A stretch of 64,000 bases of DNA from Haloferax mucosum ATCC BAA-1512 (GTDB lineage: Archaea; Halobacteriota; Halobacteria; Halobacteriales; Haloferacaceae). The stretch lies in contig NZ_AOLN01000011.1 of the NCBI RefSeq assembly GCF_000337815.1, forward strand, positions 248,001 through 312,000. Reading direction: 5' to 3'. Positions 44,979 through 53,458 of this stretch are shown here, piece after piece; the first letter of the stretch is position 1; each line of letters opens with the position of its first letter. The translations under genes and the position numbers were made by a program. The notes under the pieces were generated by a model. It saw only the letters and a list, made by a program, of their open reading frames with translations, searched no databases and was not told the DNA's origin.

Positions 44979-45962
44979 TCAGTTCTCCGAGAGCGCGAGC
45001 GACGCGAGGAGCGCTTCGAGTTGCACCTGTTCGTTCGCGCCTTCCGAGATTCGGTAGTCGGTCTCGCCGATGCGTTCCATGAGGCGGACGGCGGCGCGCT
45101 CGTCGAGGTCGAACTCCCAGACCGACCGGTGAAGTTGGTCGATGATGTCGCCGCCGGCCATCCCGGTATCGACGATGAGGGTCTCTAACTGCTTTCGCGC
45201 CGCGGTGAACTCGCCGTCGATGGCGGCGCGAACCATCTTCTCGATGTCTTCGGGGCGGGCGGTCGAAGTAATCATGTAGACGGCTTCCTCGTCAACGACC
45301 TCGCCGGTCGTCGCCGCGGCCTGCAAGGAGTTGATTGCGCGGCGCATGTCGCCGCCTGCGGCGTAGACGAGCGCGTCGAGACCGTCTTCCGTGAGTTCGA
45401 TTTCCTCCGTCTCTGCGATGTCGCGGGTCTGGTCCGCGATGGCGTCGTCGCCGAGCGGCGAGAATCGGAAGACCGCACAGCGAGACTGGATAGGGTCGAT
45501 AATCTTCGAGGAGTAGTTACACGAGAGGATAAATCGCGTGTTGTCGGAGAACTGCTCCATCGTCCGGCGAAGCGCCGACTGCGCGTCGTTCGTCAGCGAG
45601 TCGGCCTCGTCGAGGAAGATGATGCGGTAGTCGTGGCCGCCGAACGACGAGCGCGCGAAGTTCTTGATTCGGTCGCGCACCACGTCGATACCGCGTTGGT
45701 CAGAGGCGTTGAGTTCGAGGAAATTTCCGCGCCAGTCGTCGCCGTAGATAGCGCGGGCGATGGCGGTCGCAGACGTCGTCTTTCCGACACCGGCCGGTCC
45801 TGCGAACAGCAGGTGTGGCAGGTCGTCGCGCTCGATGTAACTGCACAGGCGCTCGACGATTTCTTCTTGTCCGTAGATGTCGTCGAGGGTCTGCGGTCGG
45901 TACTTCTCGATCCAGATTTCACGACCCGCCGGGACGTCGCCCGACTCCGCGGCCTCGCTCAT
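44979..45962 (-). CDS. rfcS: Replication factor C small subunit (clamp loader)
   Basis: The 327-aa AAA+ protein loads PCNA. Box motifs are visible: [14 protein letters not shown], Walker [14 protein letters not shown] (about 50-60), [11 protein letters not shown], Walker [11 protein letters not shown], the SRC arginine finger (IQSRCAVF), and a C-terminal collar domain (about 240-327). I chose the ATG at 45962 ([10 protein letters not shown]); an in-frame ATG at 45968 is an alternative. The large subunit is not in the window. It is divergent from samp2. Confidence 0.94.
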   Translation of the reverse strand: MSEAAESGDVPAGREIWIEKYRPQTLDDIYGQEEIVERLCSYIERDDLPHLLFAGPAGVGKTTSATAIARAIYGDDWRGNFLELNASDQRGIDVVRDRIKNFARSSFGGHDYRIIFLDEADSLTNDAQSALRRTMEQFSDNTRFILSCNYSSKIIDPIQSRCAVFRFSPLGDDAIADQTRDIAETEEIELTEDGLDALVYAAGGDMRRAINSLQAAATTGEVVDEEAVYMITSTARPEDIEKMVRAAIDGEFTAARKQLETLIVDTGMAGGDIIDQLHRSVWEFDLDERAAVRLMERIGETDYRISEGANEQVQLEALLASLALSEN

Positions 45963-46079
45963 AACCATCCCACGGACCGCCCCGCACATAAACCGTCCGA
46001 GACGGTGCGGCGGCACGAACGCGGCGACCACGGCCGAAAAGCCGACGGACTGAAACCCGCAGGCCGCCCACGCCCCGGT

Positions 46080-46280
46080 ATGGACGTGACCGTCGAAGTC
46101 GTCGGCGAGGAGACCCACGAGGTCACCGTCGGCGACGATGGCACCTACGCGGACCTCGTGAAGGCAGTCGAACTCAGCCCCCACGAAGTGTCCGTTCTCG
46201 TGGACGGCCGCCCCGTCCCCGAAGACCAACCGGTCGAAACGGACCGGGTGAAGGTGCTCAGACTCATCAAGGGCGGATAG
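46080..46280 (+). CDS. samp2: Ubiquitin-like small archaeal modifier protein SAMP2
   Basis: The 66-aa beta-grasp protein begins [17 protein letters not shown] and ends in VLRLIKGG. The exposed C-terminal Gly-Gly is activated by the E1-like UbaA and conjugated to lysines, and it also supplies sulfur for tRNA thiolation. K58, the poly-SAMP2 chain lysine known in Haloferax volcanii, is conserved (DRVKVLR). No E1 gene is in the window. It is close to, and divergent from, the clamp loader gene, with starts about 117 bp apart. Confidence 0.92.
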   Translation: MDVTVEVVGEETHEVTVGDDGTYADLVKAVELSPHEVSVLVDGRPVPEDQPVETDRVKVLRLIKGG

Positions 46281-46446
46281 TCGGAGGGACAGGAAAGACG
46301 CGTTCGCGGTGCTATTTTCGGTGTTTGCCGCCCGAAACGCACATCCGAGAGACCGTTATGTAAACTATTTACGAAGGCGCCTACGAGCCACTCGACGCCA
46401 CGTCTGCTCCGCCGGACCTTTCTTCTCACGCGCCCCAGCGCAGACG

Positions 46447-46866
46447 ATGAGCGATGTCGCCGTCCGCGAGGGAACGCCAGACGAGTTAGTCGCCGTCATG
46501 CGCGTGCTCGACGCCGGACTCCTCGAAACAGACGCGAGCGACGTTCGAGCGCGACTGGGCGCGGGCGACTGTCTCGTCGCCGAAGCCAGTGTGTCGAACG
46601 ACGACGAATCGGGCGGCCGAATCGTCGGCGCGCTCGTCCTCGACGGCGACTATATCGACGCCGTGGCCGTCTCGCCGAGCCGTCGCGGACGGGGTATCGG
46701 ACGCGAACTCGTAACCGACGCACTCGACCGACGCGAACGACTCGTCGCCGGGTTCGACGCCCGCGTCCGCCCGTTTTACGACTCGCTCGGATTCGACGTC
46801 GAACCCGAAAGCGAAGACTCGGACGCCGAGCGGTTTCGCGGTGTTCGCACCCGAAAACAGGACTGA
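46447..46866 (+). CDS. GNAT-family N-acetyltransferase
   Basis: The 139-aa protein has the GNAT acetyl-CoA loop AVSPSRRGRGIGRELV (R/Q-x2-G-x-G/A pattern) at about 75-90 and a C-terminal PFYDSLGF helix-strand. It should transfer an acetyl group to an amine of unknown identity. The ATG at 46447 is chosen (MSDVAVREGT). It is short but complete for the fold. Confidence 0.85.
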   Translation: MSDVAVREGTPDELVAVMRVLDAGLLETDASDVRARLGAGDCLVAEASVSNDDESGGRIVGALVLDGDYIDAVAVSPSRRGRGIGRELVTDALDRRERLVAGFDARVRPFYDSLGFDVEPESEDSDAERFRGVRTRKQD

Positions 46867-46946
46867 AACGAACAGTGAGAGAGACAGAAACCGGTCGAGA
46901 GACGCGTGAACCGAAGTCGAGAACCATTTCGGACCGCCAATTCCGT

Positions 46947-46963
46947 GATTGGTGTTACCAATC
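46947..46963. promoter_or_regulatory. Inverted repeat GATTGGT-GTT-ACCAATC upstream of the HTH gene
   Basis: Seven-base arms are perfect inverse complements around GTT. The dyad lies just before GACATAGATATAC, a TATA-like element, and 47 nt before the HTH gene start. It is a candidate operator. Confidence 0.5.
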
Positions 46964-46995
46964 GACATAGATATACGCCCGCGCTGGTAAGTGTT

Positions 46996-47002
46996 AGGAG
47001 GT
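46996..47002 (+). promoter_or_regulatory. Strong Shine-Dalgarno AGGAGGT
   Basis: AGGAGGT ends 7 nt before the ATG at 47010 of the HTH gene. Such strong sites are uncommon before haloarchaeal leaderless-prone genes, so this transcript has a leader. Confidence 0.7.
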
Positions 47003-47009
47003 CGAGGCC

Positions 47010-47405
47010 ATGGCAAAACGAGACCGGAGCGACCACATCCTCACCGACTGGGACCGCGTGTTCGATGCGCTCGCGGACCCGTCTCGCCGCTACGTCCTCG
47101 AATATTTACACGACAGGACGGAACCGGCGTCGGTGTGGGACCTCGCTGTCGCGCTCGCGGTTCGGACGACTGACCTTCCGCCCGACGAGGTTGACGTACA
47201 GATCGTCGAACAAGCCGAGATGGGTATCCGACACGTCCACCTGCCGAAACTCGAAGCGGCGAATCTCGTGGAATCGGCCGGTGGAACCGTCGCGCTGACG
47301 GACCACGCTCAGACTCTCCCATTGTTTACCCCGGCGTATCGTGGCGTCGTCCCGCCGGCCGCGGGAGAAGACGAGTACCGAGAGCGAACGCGAGAGGACG
47401 CTTAG
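47010..47405 (+). CDS. Winged-helix HTH regulator (haloarchaeal DUF7344-like)
   Basis: The 131-aa protein has FDALADPSRRYVLEYLHDRTEPASVWDLAVAL, the opening of a winged helix, and HVHLPKLEAANLVESAGGTVALT, the recognition helix and wing. I recognise the haloarchaeal domain of unknown function often fused to other modules; here it stands alone. It ends with a 4-bp overlap with the convergent phosphohexomutase. A palindrome and a strong Shine-Dalgarno precede it, consistent with autoregulation. Confidence 0.8.
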   Translation: MAKRDRSDHILTDWDRVFDALADPSRRYVLEYLHDRTEPASVWDLAVALAVRTTDLPPDEVDVQIVEQAEMGIRHVHLPKLEAANLVESAGGTVALTDHAQTLPLFTPAYRGVVPPAAGEDEYRERTREDA

Positions 47406-48775
47406 ACGAGCGGTTCGACGAGGTCGCGGCCCGCATCGAGGAGCGTTGCAACGGCGTCCGCACTGCCCGCTTCGGCGTAGACGCGCATCTTGGGTTCGGT
47501 CCCGGAGGGGCGAACCAACACCCACGACCCGTCGTCTAAGAGTAGTTTGAACCCGTCGAGCGTGACGACCTTGGCGATGTCGCGGCCGGCGACCGTCTCG
47601 GGGAGTTCGTCGTCCAGTTCGTCGATGACGCGGGCCTTTTCGGAGTCGGGGCAGTCGATGCTGATTTTGTCGGCGACGATATCGCCGAACTCCTCGCTGA
47701 TGCGGTCGAGACGGGCGTCGAAGCCTTCTTCGGCCGCGGCGCAGGCCGCGAGAAGCGCCATGAGAACACCGTCTTTCTCGCGCACGTGCCCGCGGATCGA
47801 GAAGCCGCCTGACTCCTCGCCGCCGATGAGCGCGTCGTGTTCGCGCATCGCGTCGGCGACCCACTTGAAGCCGACCGCGGTCTCGAAGACGTCCTCGCCG
47901 TGCGCCTCCGCGATGCGGTCGATGAGGAACGTAGTCGAAACGGTCCGAATGGCCGGGCCGGAGTCGGATTCAAGCAGATAGTCGTAGACGGCGGCAAAAA
48001 AGAGGTTCTCGTCGAGGACGCCGCGGTCGGGTGTTGCGATGGCGATTCGGTCGGCGTCGCCGTCGTTTGCGACCCCGAGGTCGGCGTCGTGTTCGTCCAT
48101 CGCTTCGACGAGTCCGTCGAGATACTCCGCCGAGGGCTCCGGCGAGATGCCGCCGAAATCGGCGTCGCGCTCGCATCGCAGGCGGATAACGTCGGCACCG
48201 GCCGATTCGAGCAGTGCGTCGGTGACGCCGCGACCGCTTCCGTGCATGGCGTCGTAGACGACCGTCAGCCCGGAGATGTCGTCGCCGACGAGGTCGATAG
48301 CGTGGTCGGCGTGCGGCGAGACCACGTCGATTCGCTCGATAGTCCCGCGTTCAGACTCGGGACGCAGGTCGGGTTCGGCGAGATAGTCGGAGACGGCGTC
48401 GGTTACTTCGGGGAGTGCCGGTGCGCCGTCAGACGGAATGAATTTCACGCCGTTGTACTCCGGCGGGTTGTGCGAGGCCGTGACCATGAGTGCGCCCGAG
48501 AGGCCGCGGTCGGCGATGGCATAGGCGACGAGCGGGGTCGGACAGTCACGCTCTGGGAGGAGCACGTCGAACCCGTTTCCGGCGACGACTTCCGCGAGTG
48601 ATTCGGCGAAGCCGGGCGAGGTTTCGCGGGCATCGTAGCCGACGAGAACCGGCGCTGTGAAGCCCTCGTCTTCGAGGTAGTCCGCGACCGCCTGTCCGAC
48701 CACGCGGACGCGGTCGTCGGTAAACGTGTCCAACGTGGCGCGCCACCCATCCGTCCCGAAAGAGATTTCGTCCAT
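47402..48775 (-). CDS. Phosphohexomutase (phosphomannomutase/phosphoglucomutase/GlmM type)
   Basis: The 457-aa alpha-D-phosphohexomutase has the phosphoserine loop ALMVTASHNPPEYNG (Ser of TASHNP), the metal loop GVANDGDADRIAIATPD, the sugar-binding GGEESGGFS, and the phosphate-binding loop RPSGTEPKMRVYAEA. It interconverts 1- and 6-phosphosugars for glycosylation or nucleotide-sugar synthesis. The exact substrate cannot be assigned. It overlaps the convergent HTH gene at the 3' ends. Confidence 0.93.
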   Translation of the reverse strand: MDEISFGTDGWRATLDTFTDDRVRVVGQAVADYLEDEGFTAPVLVGYDARETSPGFAESLAEVVAGNGFDVLLPERDCPTPLVAYAIADRGLSGALMVTASHNPPEYNGVKFIPSDGAPALPEVTDAVSDYLAEPDLRPESERGTIERIDVVSPHADHAIDLVGDDISGLTVVYDAMHGSGRGVTDALLESAGADVIRLRCERDADFGGISPEPSAEYLDGLVEAMDEHDADLGVANDGDADRIAIATPDRGVLDENLFFAAVYDYLLESDSGPAIRTVSTTFLIDRIAEAHGEDVFETAVGFKWVADAMREHDALIGGEESGGFSIRGHVREKDGVLMALLAACAAAEEGFDARLDRISEEFGDIVADKISIDCPDSEKARVIDELDDELPETVAGRDIAKVVTLDGFKLLLDDGSWVLVRPSGTEPKMRVYAEAGSADAVATLLDAGRDLVEPLV

Positions 48776-48810
48776 ATGCGCACCTCTTGTCGGCGAGCCA
48801 AAAAACTACG

Positions 48811-49074
48811 TTACGAACCGGCGAGGGGCTTCGACTCCGACTCGATGAGCGTCAGTTTCTCCGCTCTCGTGAGTTGTTTAATCTCGTATTCGCGCGACAT
48901 CGCCGCCGACTTCGAGTCGAACTCCTCGACGTGGACGAGTTCGACCGGCGTCCGACCGCGGGTGTACTTTGCACCGGTACCGGCGTCGTGTTCCGCGACG
49001 CGTCGCTCGACATCGGTCGTGTAGCCGGTGTACAGCGAGCCGTCGCTACATCGGAGGACGTAGACGAAGTGCAC
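48811..49074 (-). CDS. GIY-YIG nuclease-domain protein (UPF0213-like)
   Basis: The 87-aa protein reads [28 protein letters not shown], with YVLR and YTG as the GIY-YIG strands. [20 protein letters not shown] and later catalytic-type Arg/Glu residues follow. It belongs to the small stand-alone GIY-YIG family, whose DNA targets are unknown. The start is a GTG at 49074. It is 36 bp from the phosphohexomutase on the same strand. Confidence 0.88.
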   Translation of the reverse strand: MHFVYVLRCSDGSLYTGYTTDVERRVAEHDAGTGAKYTRGRTPVELVHVEEFDSKSAAMSREYEIKQLTRAEKLTLIESESKPLAGS

Positions 49075-49169
49075 GAGAGAATGGTTTCCGGGACACGGGT
49101 ATGAACCCTACGCCCGGCCTCGTACACCGATTGTTGGCTTCGCGTGGTGGTCTTTGTGCGCTTCAGTGG

Positions 49170-49319
49170 TCATGCAGTGCGGGCACGCTGTCGAGCGACC
49201 TCCGCGATACCGGCGTTCGCCGAACAGTTCGGGCAAGCGAGAACTTGTCCGTCTTTGTCGGCGAACACGCGCGCGAAACGCTCGGAGACGTGTGACCCGC
49301 AGTGGTCACATACTGGCAT
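49170..49319 (-). CDS. Small two-CxxC zinc protein, 49 aa
   Basis: The peptide starts MPVCDHCGSHVSERFARVF and has a second CPNC knuckle (DGQVLACPNCSANAGIAE), with about 25 residues between, a standard zinc-ribbon. Closely similar short proteins are widespread in haloarchaea. I take the ATG at 49319 because codons upstream do not look coding. Function is unknown. Confidence 0.75.
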   Translation of the reverse strand: MPVCDHCGSHVSERFARVFADKDGQVLACPNCSANAGIAEVARQRARTA

Positions 49320-49424
49320 CGTTTGCGGTCCGGCAGCCACCAAGCCGGTGTCTGATACACAGTTCCCGACCCTTGTAAGGCCATCGCGCGTGTGCGCGCG
49401 AGGACGACGAAAACATCGCAACCC

Positions 49425-50183
49425 CTATTCGGAATTACGGGCGTCGGACACCGCGCGAGCGACTAACCCAGCCTGCGAACCGGCGATAAATCCGGCATCG
49501 ACGTTGACGACCGAAAGTACGGTACACGACTGAAGCATGCCGAGAATCGCCGCCTCACCGTCACCGCCGTGGCCGTAGCCGGTCGAAACTGGAAGCCCGA
49601 TGACCGGTGTATCGACGAGTCCAGCGACGACCGTCGGAAGCGCACCCTCGCGCCCAGCGGCGACGACGAGCACGTCGGCTTCGCGGAGTGTGTCGAGGTG
49701 GTCGAGCACGCGTCCGAGATGGGCGACGCCAACGTCCTCGATACGCTCGACGCTCGCACCCATCTCGCGGAGGACGACAGCGGCCTCACCCGCGGCCTCT
49801 GCATCGGAGGTGCCGCCGGTGACGATGGCCACGCTAGCGTCGAGTTCGGGGCGCTCGAAAGGCGAATCGTAGGCGACGACCGTCTTCGCGCGGGCGTCGC
49901 GGTCGATATCGCACTCAGGAAGCGCGTCCGCAACGGCCTCGGCGTGGGCGGGACTCGCCCGAGTGACGAGTGCGCGGCCGCTCGTTTCGACTGCGGCGAC
50001 GGCGAGCGTCGCGGTTTCGTCGGGCGTTTTTCCGTCCGCGAGGATAGCCTCGGGCAGGCCGCGTCGTGTCTCTCGGGCGGCGTCGAACCGTCCGGCGTCA
50101 GTCGTCGCGTACCCCGCGAGTTGTACCTCGGCCTCTGTGGGCGAGAGGGAACCGTCCGCGACGGACTCCAAGATGTCGCGCAT
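49425..50183 (-). CDS. larB: Nickel-pincer cofactor synthase LarB
   Basis: The 252-aa enzyme is related to PurE and carboxylates and hydrolyses nicotinic acid adenine dinucleotide to build the nickel-pincer nucleotide of lactate racemase. The PurE-like core is visible in AIVTGGTSDAEAAGEAAVVL and VLVVAAGREGALPTVVAGL. C220 in GMLQSCTVL matches the catalytic cysteine of the Lactobacillus enzyme. I chose the ATG at 50183; a TATATA at 50244-50249 lies upstream. larE is 6 kb away, and larC and larA are not visible here. Confidence 0.88.
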   Translation of the reverse strand: MRDILESVADGSLSPTEAEVQLAGYATTDAGRFDAARETRRGLPEAILADGKTPDETATLAVAAVETSGRALVTRASPAHAEAVADALPECDIDRDARAKTVVAYDSPFERPELDASVAIVTGGTSDAEAAGEAAVVLREMGASVERIEDVGVAHLGRVLDHLDTLREADVLVVAAGREGALPTVVAGLVDTPVIGLPVSTGYGHGGDGEAAILGMLQSCTVLSVVNVDAGFIAGSQAGLVARAVSDARNSE

Positions 50184-50243
50184 AGCCGCACGTTGGCCTG
50201 TGGCGTACTCATATCCGTCGTTCTCTCTCGGTTGGGGAAAGAA

Positions 50244-50249
50244 TATATA
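50244..50249 (-). promoter_or_regulatory. TATA box for larB
   Basis: ATATATTC on the minus strand lies about 60 nt before the larB ATG, which leaves a leader of roughly 35 nt. Confidence 0.45.
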
Positions 50250-50334
50250 AGTGGAGATTGTTCCTGCGAAATCCGTCCTTATAGAAGCGCCATAACCCCC
50301 AAATCCGGCGGTATTAACGTCCAATATAGGAAAG

Positions 50335-50343
50335 TTTATTAAA
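50335..50343 (+). promoter_or_regulatory. TATA box TTTATTAAA for the histone-fold gene
   Basis: It lies 24-32 nt before the ATG at 50367, the spacing for a leaderless transcript. Confidence 0.6.
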
Positions 50344-50366
50344 GGAGAATCGGTAGGTCATCCTGT

Positions 50367-50534
50367 ATGGCAGACCTCATTGTCAAGGCAGCCGTCAAGG
50401 AAGCGCTCAACGACAAGAACGTGGCCTCGGACTTCTACGACGCTCTCGACGAGGAAGTCAAGGAGCTTCTCGAAGACGCTGCTCGCCGCGCTGAGCAGAA
50501 CGACCGTAAGACGGTCCAGCCCCGCGACCTGTAA
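50367..50534 (+). CDS. Single-histone-fold protein of the DUF1931 type, 55 aa
   Basis: The protein reads MADLIVKAAVKEALNDKNVA, then a helix DEEVKELLEDAARRAEQNDRK and TVQPRDL. This is a compact helix-strand-helix histone fold ending in a short loop. I recognise it as the DUF1931/histone-related family found in archaea. It is too short to wrap DNA like canonical histones and may act as a dimer. A TATA box gives a leaderless transcript. Confidence 0.8.
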   Translation: MADLIVKAAVKEALNDKNVASDFYDALDEEVKELLEDAARRAEQNDRKTVQPRDL

Positions 50535-50630
50535 ATCGGTCTTAGACCTCTCGTTCTTTTATAACCGACCGCAGAGCGACTGCGTCGTCCGTGCGAACAG
50601 AAGAATTCGGTTGCACGAGTCGCCTCCGAG

Positions 50631-51323
50631 CTACGGCTCGATAACGTCCACGCCGTCGTCGGTGCCGACGTAGACCGTCTCGGCGAGGCCGACGAAGAGA
50701 CCGTGTTCGACAGTGCCGGGCGTCCGCGAGAGCGACGTTGCGAGCGCGTCGGGGTCGTCGATAGTGCCGAACTCACAGTCGAGGACGAGATTCCCGTTGT
50801 CGGTGACGACGGGACCGTCTTTCTTTTCAGCACGGCGGAGCGTCGGGTCGCCGCCGAGGGCAGACACGGCGGCGGCGACGGTGCTCCGGGCGGACGGCAG
50901 GACTTCGACCGGGACCGGATGCGAGAGCGTCTCGGCCGTCTTCGACGGGTCTGCAACGACGAGGAAACGGTCCGCGAATGCATCGACCACCTTTTCGCGG
51001 GCGTGGGCCGCGCCGCCGCCTTTGACGAGCGCGCCGTCGGTCGTCGCCACTTGGTCGGCCCCGTCGATGGCGAGGTCGATTGCGTCTACCTCGTCGAGGT
51101 CGGCGAGTGGGATTCCGCACTCGCGGGCGAGTTCGCGGGCCGCAAAAGAGGTCGGGACGCCGCGTACGTCGAGTCCGTCGGCCACGAGGTCGCCGATAGC
51201 CCGGATAGCGAACGCCGTCGTACTGCCGGTGCCGAGGCCGACGACCATCCCGTCTTCGACTGCTTCGACCGCGGCCGTAGCGGCGCGGCGCTTCTGCGCG
51301 TCGGTTCCGCCAGTCGTCTTCAT
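50631..51323 (-). CDS. rpiA: Ribose-5-phosphate isomerase A
   Basis: The 230-aa enzyme interconverts ribulose 5-phosphate and ribose 5-phosphate. Motifs visible are GLGTGSTTAFAIRAIG (phosphate loop), LAIDGADQV (catalytic Asp) and LVKGGGAAHAREKVV (catalytic Lys). The length is normal. It supplies the substrate of PRPP synthetase (also in this window). It lies 69 bp from the orc gene on the same strand. Confidence 0.94.
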   Translation of the reverse strand: MKTTGGTDAQKRRAATAAVEAVEDGMVVGLGTGSTTAFAIRAIGDLVADGLDVRGVPTSFAARELARECGIPLADLDEVDAIDLAIDGADQVATTDGALVKGGGAAHAREKVVDAFADRFLVVADPSKTAETLSHPVPVEVLPSARSTVAAAVSALGGDPTLRRAEKKDGPVVTDNGNLVLDCEFGTIDDPDALATSLSRTPGTVEHGLFVGLAETVYVGTDDGVDVIEP

Positions 51324-51392
51324 ACCTGTGGCGACTCGCGCGGCGAGTAAAAATAGCCCTGATTACGGCGATTCGTCGGCGCTGTGCCGCGG

Positions 51393-52517
51393 TCAGAGTC
51401 GGTCCAACACGGCGTCAGCATCGTAGGCGAGCGAGATAGACCGCGTTCGACCGCGGCCTTCGATTTCGGTGTATCGAGCCTCGATGACGCCGAGTTGGTC
51501 GAGTTTGTTCACGAGTTCGGAGTAGCGCGTGTAGCCCAGTCCGGTCTCCTCGTTGAACGCCTCGTAGACCGCGCCAGCGCGCTCGCCGTCGTACTCGGCG
51601 ACGACTCGGACGAGTTCGCGCTCGGGGTCCGACAGCCCTTGGAGACACCGCGAGAGATGGACGTACTTCGATTTGTCGTAGGCGGCTTCGACATCCTCCA
51701 TATCGACCGTTCTGGAGGCGCGCATCTCGGCGTGGAGTCCGGCACGCCGAAGGAGATCGATACCCACCCGAAGGTCGCCACTGTCGGCGGTGAACTCGGC
51801 GACTTGGTCGAGTTCGGGTGCGCCGATGACGTCCTCGTGGAACCCGCGTTTGGTCCGTCCGCGGAGGATATCGACGATTTCGTCCACGTCGTACCGCGGG
51901 AAAAACACCTCTTCGGGGCGGAAGACGCTCTGGACGCGTCCGTCGAGTTCGTCGATAACGTCGAGCGAGAGGTCCGACGAGATGATGATAACGCCGATTC
52001 GTGCTCCGGACTGTGCTTCGTGAGCGCGAAGGAGTGACCCGAGCGTATCGGTCGCCTCGTTTTCGTAAAACAGGTAGTTCACGTCGTCGAGGGCGACGGC
52101 AAGCACTTCGTCGTCTTCCACGAGACGGTCGGTAATCTGGCCGAACAACTTCTTGAACGAGATGCCCGACGACGGTGGTTCGTACTCGAAGATATGTTCG
52201 AAGACGCGCGAGAACACCGCATAACGGGTCGAATCGACCTGACAGTTGACCCGGACGGTGCGGACGCCCGACTGCGTGCCCAACTCGCCGAAGAGCTTCT
52301 GTACCGCGGTCGTTTTGCCCGTCCCCGGCGGACCACGAACCATCGTGTTCAGGGGGCGAGAGCCACGAACCGCTGGCCGAAGCGCGTACTTCAGACTCCG
52401 AAGTTGACTCTCGCGGTGGTTGAACGTCTCCGGAACGTGGTCAATTTCGAAGACGTGTTCGTCGCGGAAGACCGTCTCGTCCCACGACAACATCCCCGCT
52501 CCCGGGTCCTCCCTCAT
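51393..52517 (-). CDS. orc: Orc1/Cdc6-family replication initiator
   Basis: The 374-aa AAA+ protein has Walker A RGPPGTGKTTAVQ (about 60-70), Walker B ALDDVNYLFYE and a C-terminal winged helix (about 285-374, VYEAFNEETGLGYTRYSELVNKLDQLG). It recognises origins and recruits MCM. Haloarchaea carry several orc paralogues, so origin use cannot be assumed. The ATG at 52517 (MREDPGAG) lies about 25 nt after an AT-rich GATTAAGT; an upstream in-frame ATG at 52532 is less favoured. The upstream 170 bp hold inverted repeats. Confidence 0.92.
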   Translation of the reverse strand: MREDPGAGMLSWDETVFRDEHVFEIDHVPETFNHRESQLRSLKYALRPAVRGSRPLNTMVRGPPGTGKTTAVQKLFGELGTQSGVRTVRVNCQVDSTRYAVFSRVFEHIFEYEPPSSGISFKKLFGQITDRLVEDDEVLAVALDDVNYLFYENEATDTLGSLLRAHEAQSGARIGVIIISSDLSLDVIDELDGRVQSVFRPEEVFFPRYDVDEIVDILRGRTKRGFHEDVIGAPELDQVAEFTADSGDLRVGIDLLRRAGLHAEMRASRTVDMEDVEAAYDKSKYVHLSRCLQGLSDPERELVRVVAEYDGERAGAVYEAFNEETGLGYTRYSELVNKLDQLGVIEARYTEIEGRGRTRSISLAYDADAVLDRL

Positions 52518-52557
52518 CGAGTATAGTACCACGCGCAGGGGACTTAATCGTTTACCG

Positions 52558-52650
52558 GATACCGTGAGACGCGAGGGAGACGAAAACGCGGTTGCGACAT
52601 GCGTCGAGCATCTGGTATTGAGACACAGTGCTGGTGTGTCTGACGGTATC
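52558..52650. promoter_or_regulatory. Nested inverted repeats upstream of the orc gene
   Basis: GATACCGT (52558-52565) and ACGGTATC (52643-52650) are exact inverse complements, and within them AGACACA (52621-52627) and TGTGTCT (52635-52641) form a second 7-bp dyad. They lie in the region between the orc gene and the next membrane protein gene. Origin boxes often sit next to orc genes, but no long haloarchaeal ORB consensus is visible. Confidence 0.4.
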
Positions 52651-52691
52651 TCGGTACATGCTTTAATGAGGCTCGTTCAGTTCGTCTATAC

Positions 52692-53096
52692 ATGACCACA
52701 AAGAAACAACGTATCGCCCTCCTCGTCTCGCTCGCTCTCCTCGGCGGCGGAATGCTCGGGTTCGGATTCGGCGCGGACCGAGACTATACGTACCAGTACG
52801 AGGGAGAAGTGGCAGAGACGCCGGAGACGGTACCGCCGCTGTACAGCGAGTTATCCGAGTCGAGTCAGGACGCAGTAGACCGCGCACTTGACGGTGAAGT
52901 CCTCCAGTTCGAAGACTCCAAGACCCTCCCCGGACTCGTCGAGCGCGACGGTACCTACCACGCCTTCGCCTTCGAGACGAACATCGACTACGCCGACCCG
53001 ACAACAATCGTACCGATGGTTACACTCGTTCTCGGTCTCGTCGGCGTCATTGCGACGGTTCGGTGGGAGGTGACAAGCCGGTACGTCACTTACTGA
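52692..53096 (+). CDS. Two-helix membrane protein with an external domain, 134 aa
   Basis: Hydrophobic segments lie at about 8-28 and 104-125, and the part between (DYTYQYEGEVAETPETVPPL...) is acidic and beta-rich. No known motif is visible. The gene overlaps the next one by 7 bp in a tail-to-tail arrangement. Function is unknown. Confidence 0.65.
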   Translation: MTTKKQRIALLVSLALLGGGMLGFGFGADRDYTYQYEGEVAETPETVPPLYSELSESSQDAVDRALDGEVLQFEDSKTLPGLVERDGTYHAFAFETNIDYADPTTIVPMVTLVLGLVGVIATVRWEVTSRYVTY

Positions 53097-53377
53097 ATCA
53101 GTTGGTAGATTCGGTAGCCCGCAACACCCGTGACGAAGAGACCGAAGAGGCCGACTGCGAGAACGAACAGTCCGGTATCGCCCTGTGCGAGCGAACCCAA
53201 CGCGGGGAACGCAAAAGTGAACAGTCCGATAGCGGCCGCGAAGATGAGAAACACCAGGTACACACTCGTCCCGGGTACGTGCCAGAGTGCGTTCTTCACC
53301 GCCCGATACGTGATTTCGTACTGCTGTTCGGGAGAGAGGGTGCCGTCTGAATCAGGGGATATGGGCGTGACTATCAC
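53090..53377 (-). CDS. Two-helix membrane protein, about 95 aa
   Basis: The protein has two hydrophobic segments (VYLVFLIFAAAIGLFTFAF and FVLAVGLFGLFVTGVAGY) after a polar N-terminus (LSPEQQYEITYRAVKN). The start is uncertain: I use the GTG at 53377, but the frame continues to a GTG at 53425. An AT-rich stretch at 53384-53392 may be its TATA box. Function is unknown. Confidence 0.55.
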   Translation of the reverse strand: MIVTPISPDSDGTLSPEQQYEITYRAVKNALWHVPGTSVYLVFLIFAAAIGLFTFAFPALGSLAQGDTGLFVLAVGLFGLFVTGVAGYRIYQLIQ

Positions 53378-53458
53378 TGAATTGTAATAAAATCGAGCGG
53401 TAGAATCGCCGGGCGGTCCACACACAAAGCGTATTGTGAACGCCCAACCACTCCACCC

